Shown here: piece by piece, positions 57,218-64,000 of the stretch
Numbering within the stretch: the stretch's first letter is position 1
How the letters are laid out: each line of letters starts with the position of its first letter
Origin: Raphanus sativus
Taxonomy: Eukaryota > Streptophyta > Magnoliopsida > Brassicales > Brassicaceae
DNA: 64,000 nucleotides
NCBI RefSeq assembly: GCF_000801105.2
Contig: NC_079517.1
Location: 16,120,001 to 16,184,000 of the forward strand
Reading direction: 5' to 3'
The notes under the pieces: model-generated
The model's input: the letters and a program-made list of their open reading frames with translations, nothing else
What the model was told of the DNA's origin: nothing
Databases searched by the model: none
Position numbers and translations under genes: made by a program

Positions 57218-57733
57218 CTAGATTCGGACCCATCTTTTAAGGACGGATATATTTTTTATATATTTTTTTTAATAATTTAATTTTCATATTTATGTTTTTC
57301 TTTATAATCATATTTGTGTTTTTTTGTAATCATATTTATGTATAACAAAATGAAGGAACAATTACAAAGAAAGACACAAATATAAAAATTAATTTTTTTT
57401 TTAAATATGTAAAACAAAAAATATAGAGGGCGGGTCATATTTAAATAGCAATTTAAAAATATACCAGAGCGGATCATATTTTTTAACCAAAAAAAAAATT
57501 GAAAACCTGCGGGTTGGCGGGTCAGCGGGGTGATTTGACCCGCAATCCTTAACCGTGCGTATAGTAGATCAATTTTTAAATTGCTATTATTTAATAAAAT
57601 AAATTTTGATTAATTTATACATAAATATGATTTCAAAAACATATAAATATAATCAGAAAGAAAAAATAAATATCAAAAATTAAATTTAAAACAAAAAATA
57701 TACCCGCCCTTTTAAGGGCGGGTCAAAATCTAG
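57218..57733. mobile_element. Element with Helitron-like 3' ends at both sides, inverted
   Basis: The left side begins CTAGATTCGGACCC with a hairpin (minus-strand 3' end, next base T). The right side ends CCCGCCCTTTTAAGGGCGGG then TCAAAATCTAG followed by T (plus-strand 3' end). The outer ~80 bases of the two sides are inverted repeats of each other. This is not a normal Helitron. It could be two nested or abutting copies, or a terminal-inverted derivative. Confidence 0.55.
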
Positions 57734-57739
57734 TAAGTA

Positions 57740-59536
57740 ATTAAATCTAATCAAAATTCTCTTCCAATCTAACTGGTTTTATTTCCTTTTAAATAACTCA
57801 AATTAATTCTCAACATAATTTTCTTAACGTCAACTATATTATTCGTTCTGTGATTCCTATCTAGAAGTATAATATTGTCTTACAAAAGTTTAGTTAACAT
57901 ATAATAAGTGATATATACTTTTAATAGAATGACCTCTAACAAAAACATAATAAGTGCTATATCTGGTCTCATGAGGCGACATTTTCATGAGGCGTGGGCC
58001 AATACCATTGACCAGTATGGCTGAGCTACAGCCGACCCGCGTGTCAATTGCCTTTTCCTTTTAGTTCGTGTGATTAGACATTCAATTATTACATCTTTTT
58101 ACGTTTAATGCATAAAGAGTTCTCTAAAATTAAGTAAATTAAACTTACGAAAATCTAAACTCGTAAATTGTCAAAAGTCGGTGGAATGTACTTTCTCCGA
58201 CAAAGACTCCGTTTTGCAAAAAGCTATTCATAGATCCAAAACCATGTATGGATCTAGATACCGTGTATTATATTGGAAATATTCAGTTAGACTAATGCTG
58301 GGCCCATTCTAATAATGCGTATACTGTAAAGTCTAACTAGATTTTTGACCCGCGTTAAAACGCGGATTATGTTTCTCTTTTATATAAAACCAATAAATAA
58401 AATGACACAAATTATAGGAAAAGTCTTATTAAAGCTTTTAGGGTTGGAAAAATATTTGAACCAAAATAAGTGAATAAAACAAAGCCAAAAAATCATACCA
58501 AACTCGAACCAAAATTGGTAAGATATTTTAATGGATCCAAAATTTTGGTGTACGAAGAATCGGATCTTAACCCGAACAATATCGAAATATTTCAGGTATC
58601 CAAAGTTTATGTTTTATATTATTTTTATTTTATACTTTAAGATATCTTAAAATTATTAAATTTGTTGATATAGTTTTACATAAATATCCAAACCCAAACT
58701 GAACCCGTAAAAATTTGAATCAAACTCCAATTAAAATTTATAAATTGTCAAATGGTTAAATCACTAACTCCAAAAACTCAAAACCAAAATAGATCCGAAC
58801 TAAACCCAAATAGATATCCTAACCGAATACACCCAAACCAAACTCGAATGAATACTTAAATGTCTATCCTAAAAGTTTTTTTTTTGCTAAATACCCTCCT
58901 AAAAGTTATAGTGATTATCGTTAATATTATTAAAAATTATTGCTTAAATATATAGTTAAGATCTTGATTAATATTGATATGCAGCTAAGAAGCATTAAAA
59001 TTATGAATAGTTTAGACCAAAAAAAAATTATGAATAATGTACGTGTCTGGGCAATGTATCTTTTACTCACTATAGCCATTATCATGAAAATATGTATTAC
59101 TGGAGAACAAACCCCGATATTGTTGCAGAACGGTTTACTAAATTATAATATTTTCCTTATTTAAAATATTTTTTAACAACGAACGGTTATTACTTTTAAA
59201 ATATTAAAAGCAATAACTTTGGTAACAATATTTCGAAATTATACATAACAAAATCGGGAATAGATATGTTCAAATCATTTTTTTAACGTTGGTTATCATT
59301 TAAGTCAAAAAAAAAACGTTGGTTATCATTAAAATCAGCAATGGTTTACCATACCAAAATGGTTCGGGTAAAAAAAAAGCTTAAACTAATAATAAAACAG
59401 ATCTAATTTTTAAAATAATAATAATAAAACTGTTTTCTACACAAGTTCAAAAAGGAAGAAATGCAGAACAAAATACAGAGAGCTTTCCTTCTCCCATAAT
59501 TGAAAACATCAATGAAAGGATTTTATGATTCTCTTC
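57740..59536. other. AT-rich intergenic DNA with further Helitron end
   Basis: No gene. A minus-orientation Helitron-type 3' end lies at 58337-58340, with GACCCGCGTTAAAACGCGG beside it. The stretch 58440-58860 is rich in CCAAAC/CCGAAC motifs. AACGTTGGTTATCATT occurs twice at 59285-59330. Confidence 0.5.
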
Positions 59537-59782
59537 TTACCGAACACCAGCTTCTGAATTAATTGCCTCTTGCAGCAATATGGGACCATTCTGAACAACA
59601 TAAGACTGATGTACGTGATCCTTTATAATGCTTTGAGCGATTTCAGTTGTCATACTGTTACTGATATCTAGTGTATGGTCAAGAGACCAGGCCTGAATGA
59701 AGGAGAGGCCAATCGCTATTCCTTCAAGAAGGTAATGAAACTGAGAAAAGAGATGAATGTGGAGCATAGCTTTGCATCCCAC
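59537..59782 (-). CDS. Unrecognised ORF of 81 codons
   Basis: Starts MGCKAMLHIHLFSQFHYLLE and includes IAIGLSFIQAWSLDHTLDIS and HVHQSYVVQNGPILLQEAI. Composition is not low-complexity and looks protein-like, unlike most ORFs nearby. Upstream bases are AT-rich with no clear leader. It may be an exon of a decayed gene or of a captured fragment. I do not recognise it. Confidence 0.25.
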   Translation of the reverse strand: MGCKAMLHIHLFSQFHYLLEGIAIGLSFIQAWSLDHTLDISNSMTTEIAQSIIKDHVHQSYVVQNGPILLQEAINSEAGVR

Positions 59783-60262
59783 ATTGACGACTCAAAGATG
59801 ATAAAAGTTTAGATCATCGATCAGTATTTGGTTATGTAAATTAAACGTTTAGATAATTGATGAGTATTTCGTATTGGTTAATTTCAGTTAGTGTTAATAG
59901 GGATAAATATTGTATAACTGAATAGTTACAGATGTTATATTTATTTATAATGAAATGTGAATAAGTCCAAAACTTAAATAACAACATTTGTAAGTAGATA
60001 AAAAATAGGACTCTATTTTAATAGAGTAGATAAGAAAAGCCCATTATAGAAAAACAAAGGAAAAAAACAAACAGTGGAGAAGAGGAAACTATCTTTACAT
60101 CTCCTATGTCCTGTACTCCACTCTGTGACCAGAATCATTTAAATTTAAAAAATTTAAATCAAATTAAAAAAGAAAAGAGGAAAACCCTAGCTTTCTCCGT
60201 CTCTCTCTCTCTCTCTAACCTTGAGAAAGTCTCGAGACTTTTTGAGAGTCGAACCTCGAAAT

Positions 60263-61403
60263 ATGTACAAGGAACGCAGTGGTGGATCGTCGAGATCGGA
60301 GATCCTCGGCGGAGCAGTTGACCGGAAACGAATCAACGACGCACTCACCAAGAAGCTAGAGAAATCTTCACCTTCCACCTCTAGAGCTTTCGCTTCCACT
60401 GCTGCTAAACCTCAGCTTCCGGATGGTTTGTTCTTTAGCCCCTTCTCTTGTGTAGTTTATTTGCATTGTCTGAATCGAATCTTTTTTTTTTTTTGGCAGT
60501 GGAGTCTGAAACGGACAGTGAAGAAGGTTCGGATGTGAGTGGATCGGAGGGTGATGAAGAGACATCGTGGATCTCGTGGTTTTGCAACTTGAGAGGGAAT
60601 GATTTCTTCTGCGAAGTGGATGAGGATTATATACAAGATGATTTCAATCTTTGTGGGTTAAGTGGTCAAGTTCCTTACTATGATTACGCGCTTGATCTCA
60701 TTCTGGATGTCGAGTCTTCAAACAGTAAGTGAGATTGTGTTAAGTTCTTGTTTGAAACATTTTTGGTCTGTAATGTTTGTTAATCTTGTTTAGGCGAGAT
60801 GTTTACTGAAGAACAGAATGAACTTGTGGAATCAGCTGCTGAGATGCTGTATGGTCTTATTCATGTCCGTTACATTTTGACTACTAAAGGAATGGCTGCA
60901 ATGGTTAGTGTTGTTGTAACTCTTTGTTTATTGTTAGTTTTTAGTCCTTTTTGAACTTATTTGGCTTCTCTATGTAGACTGAGAAGTACAAGAACTGTGA
61001 CTTCGGGAGGTGTCCGAGAGTGTTCTGTTGCGGACAGTCTTGTCTTCCTGTTGGACAGTCTGATATCCCGAGATCGAGTACTGTGAAGATATACTGCCCC
61101 AAATGCGAAGATATTTCTTACCCGCGATCTAAGTTCCAAGGCAGTATCCTTTTTTCTGTGCTTGCTTCATTTGAATCGATCTCAACATATAATAGATTTT
61201 GCATAAATGCTGCAGAGAGACATGTTGGTGGTTATCATGTCTTAGTGTTTCCCCCTTAAATGACTTGTGCAGATATTGATGGGGCTTACTTTGGAACCAC
61301 GTTCCCTCACTTGTTCTTGATGACATATGGGAACTTGAAGCCGCAGAAACCGACTCAGAAGTATGTTCCAAGGATATTTGGGTTTAAGGTACACAAACCA
61401 TGA
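60263..61403 (+). CDS. CKB3: Casein kinase II regulatory (beta) subunit
   Basis: Regulatory subunit of the CK2 tetramer; it dimerises and carries catalytic alpha subunits to nuclear and cytosolic substrates. Exons 60263-60425, 60500-60724, 60794-60903, 60978-61143 and 61273-61403 total 795 bases, 264 residues, all in phase. The plant-specific N-terminal extension of about 90 residues is Ser-rich and basic ([20 protein letters not shown]). The acidic patch ([20 protein letters not shown]) precedes the conserved core ([31 protein letters not shown]). The zinc ribbon uses CPRVFC and [12 protein letters not shown] cysteines. The C terminus ends FGFKVHKP*. The exon 4 donor is GGCA/GTATCC, which yields the conserved FQGNIDGAYFG. 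The order of neighbours (ELMO and RPL37A) matches CKB3, At3g60250. Confidence 0.95.
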
Positions 61404-62283
61404 TAAACACACTACAAGTGTATGATAGATACATCTAGTGGCTTAGTTTTTGCATCCGGGTGTGAGCAAATTTGAAACGGTAGTTGCGATTCAAGTGGAG
61501 GCACACACCATTCAGTCACTGGAATCTGGAAAGAATCTCACCAAGTACCAAGAAAACTCATCGCAACAGCCTGGCTCGTTGGGGGAGAAGACAGACACCA
61601 ATCAATATGTACTCCGACAATATTTTTCCCCAGTTAGTTAGATTTTTTTGTTTTCCTTGTTGTTTGTGTTCTCAGCTTATTTGGTTATTTTTAAAACTCA
61701 GAAATTGTTGAATTCAGTTGTAGCTTCTGAAACTTACATTCAGTTGGTGTACACTTATTGGAAGAGAGACGATTCTAAATGATCTTCTATATAATGATTA
61801 GTAAATAGTTCACATGGGAAGTCCTAGGGTAGTAGTATTACATGTTTTAAGTCTAAACATGTGTTGATTCTTGTTTATTGGTTGAGCAAATTTGATTAAG
61901 GTTGATTCTTGTTTATTGGTTGAGCAAATTTGATTAAGGTTTAGTGCTCCTGGTCAAGCCTCTAGTAATACGATGATTCCTGCTTGTTTATACGATGATT
62001 CCTGCTTGTTTATTTTTTTGAAAAATACGATGATTCTTTCTTGTTCAAGGAGTAAATTCGCTAAAAGGACCAGTCCAAAATTGTAAACTACAAGAAGATA
62101 TAAAAAAACTAGCAGGCAAAAATTCAAGAGTTGAGAGAATAAAAAATAAAGTAACCAAACTCGAATAACCATTTGATTCACGGCCAAATGTAACGACGTC
62201 TTGAATCAAAGACACAAGCATAGTACTACTCCAAAACACAATTCCAAAAAACAAAGAAGCCAAAATTATTAAAAGTAGATTGT
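61404..62283. other. CKB3 3' region and intergenic DNA
   Basis: Contains the CKB3 3' UTR and then the RPL37A 3' side. A ~38-bp direct repeat (GTTGATTCTTGTTTATTGGT...) occurs at about 61863 and 61901, and ATACGATGATTCCTGCTTG also repeats near 61970-62000. Confidence 0.6.
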
Positions 62284-62922
<639 letters not shown>

Positions 62923-63009
62923 TTCCAAAACCGAAGATGAACAATTGCCGCCGAAGATGTGAATACGCTGAGAAGAGAAGCAGAGGAACTTGCAGGGGTT
63001 AACTGTCCG

Positions 63010-63102
63010 CTATATATACGAAATTCTATTAGGGCATTGCTTTATTTGGGCCTCGCATAAAGTATGGGCTTTCACATTTACATAAAAGCCTTATTTTGGG
63101 CT
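63010..63102 (-). promoter_or_regulatory. RPL37A promoter: TATA box and site II elements
   Basis: CTATATATA at 63010-63018 is a TATA box (minus-strand gene starting at 62922). Upstream lie TGGGCC (63047-63052), TGGGCT (63065-63070) and TGGGCT (63097-63102), the TCP-bound site II motifs (TGGGCY) typical of plant ribosomal-protein promoters. Confidence 0.7.
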
Positions 63103-63400
63103 TTCTTTTATGGGTTTTCACATTTACCCAACTCATAAAAGCGTTATAATTATTACTGCTTTTATCTATTTGTGGTAAGTTTTATCTCAGTTTACTACTA
63201 TTAAACAAGAGGTTCGTTTCAGTTTCAGTTTCAGGTGAAAGTGGTTTACACTTGACAGTTATACGAGAGATCTTGAGTTATCGTATGATCTTATTATCCA
63301 ACAGTAACTTCTTATCCTCTTTTGAGCCCATTAACAAGCAAGTAAAAAGTACATTACTGTCATTGTAAAGGTAAAAAGTAAAAGAAAAAGAGAAGAAGAC
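63103..63400. other. Shared intergenic promoter region
   Basis: Between divergent genes RPL37A (minus) and the next gene (plus). No ORF. Confidence 0.5.
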
Positions 63401-63581
63401 GGAAGAATCAAAGGAAGGAAAGCACTATCTCTGTCTCTCTCTCTCTCTTTACCGAGCGAAACGTGTATCTTTGAGCACTGAAACCTAAACTCACCCAACC
63501 AACTCTCTTCCCAAATCCGAATCTCTGTGTTCTTTGTATCTTCTCCACTTTCGCCATGCCTACTTTCAATCTCTAGTTGGG
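63401..63581 (+). promoter_or_regulatory. Leader exon of the next gene (probably eIF4G)
   Basis: GA/CT-rich leader-like DNA (TCTCTCTCTCTC at about 63435) ends in GTTGGG/GTAAGTC, a good donor at 63581. It includes a 6-codon upstream ORF (ATG at 63556, stop 63576). In Arabidopsis the gene after RPL37A is eIF4G (At3g60240), but its coding exons are not reached in this window, so the identity is inferred from order only. Confidence 0.45.
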
Positions 63582-64000
63582 GTAAGTCTCTTCCTTTCTC
63601 TGTTTGGATTTGTATAAATAATGATCCAATGGATTCGTTTTTGGCGTTATTGTTTAATGGTAGTTTCTCAAGTTTTTCTGTCGAACGAACTCTATGTTCT
63701 CTAGTTATCTACTATAATGGCTCCGATTCCAACTTCACATCTTTATTACATATTTGTTTTGTCAGGGGGTTTAATTAAGGATATAATGTCCTTCACTACT
63801 GCATAAAGTCCTTGAGATTTTGTCTTTTAAGAATTATAAGGTTAACTTTTCTGTGATTTCTGCAAGAGACAGAACTCTTCTAGTTAAAATGATTGAAGTT
63901 GATGATGTTGTTTTCTGTTAGGATGAGCTATGTAACTGATTCTGGGAGTTTAGGAGTTCATTTGTGTGTGTGTTTTGTTTGGAATGAACTGATAGATAAT
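63582..64000 (+). other. Probable 5' leader intron
   Basis: T-rich intron-like sequence after the donor at 63581. No convincing coding exon. An acceptor-like TTAG precedes ATGAGCTATG at 63922, but the reading frame there does not resemble eIF4G. Confidence 0.35.

Noticed and set aside
63922..64000. Start of eIF4G coding sequence at ATGAGCTATG
   Set aside because: Only the first three residues (MSY) resemble the eIF4G start; the next codons do not, so no coding exon was called.

Overview
The window is plant nuclear DNA from the mustard family (Brassicaceae), most likely Brassica, Raphanus or a close relative. The evidence is spliced plant genes with GT-AG introns, AT-rich intergenic DNA full of Helitron, hAT, Tourist-like, Mutator-like and SINE elements, and a gene order that matches, as far as I recall it, Arabidopsis chromosome 3 around At3g60490 down to At3g60240. 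No search could be run, so ortholog names rest on recognised protein sequence plus order.

Layout. 1-2.5 kb: a 5'-truncated Mutator-like (MULE) transposase gene on the minus strand. 3-14.3 kb: intergenic and transposon-rich. It includes a 4.2 kb Helitron (5527-9728) that carries a chimeric ORF joining a DUF223/RPA-like start to valyl-tRNA synthetase exons, and a second Helitron 3' end at 10631. 14.3-15.7 kb: a Tourist-like element with a tandemly duplicated NDR-kinase fragment. 15.8-16.0 kb: a SINE with clear target duplications. 16.2-17.0 kb: an AP2/ERF (DREB A-4) gene, probably ERF035. 17.3-32 kb: a repeat island with a Helitron, a three-level nest (hAT, then a long-TIR Mutator-like element, then hAT), a minisatellite of E2F-like GGCGGGAAA sites, 92-bp tandem repeats, and another Helitron end.

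32-64 kb is gene-rich. In order: a small two-exon gene; a truncated MULE gene; the pollen MYB gene DUO1, which has a 2-bp insertion that breaks its reading frame; two tandem phosphoglycerate-mutase-like genes; a single-exon DUF761 gene; an intact 5.5 kb Ty3/gypsy chromovirus with seemingly identical 411-bp LTRs; a palmitoyl-protein-thioesterase-like gene (11 exons); an ELMO/CED-12 gene (9 exons); a 4.9 kb intergenic stretch with a 497-bp tandem duplication and Helitron ends; CKB3 (casein kinase II beta); RPL37A with site II promoter elements; and a leader exon probably belonging to eIF4G.

The host genes do not form a pathway. They are a conserved ancestral block, thinned relative to Arabidopsis, which is expected after the Brassiceae whole-genome triplication. 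I found no sign of a novel enzyme system. The most notable items are the DUO1 frameshift, the gene-capturing Helitron and Tourist-like element, tRNA-like modules inside transposon inverted repeats, and the young retrotransposon whose ORF ends inside its own LTR.
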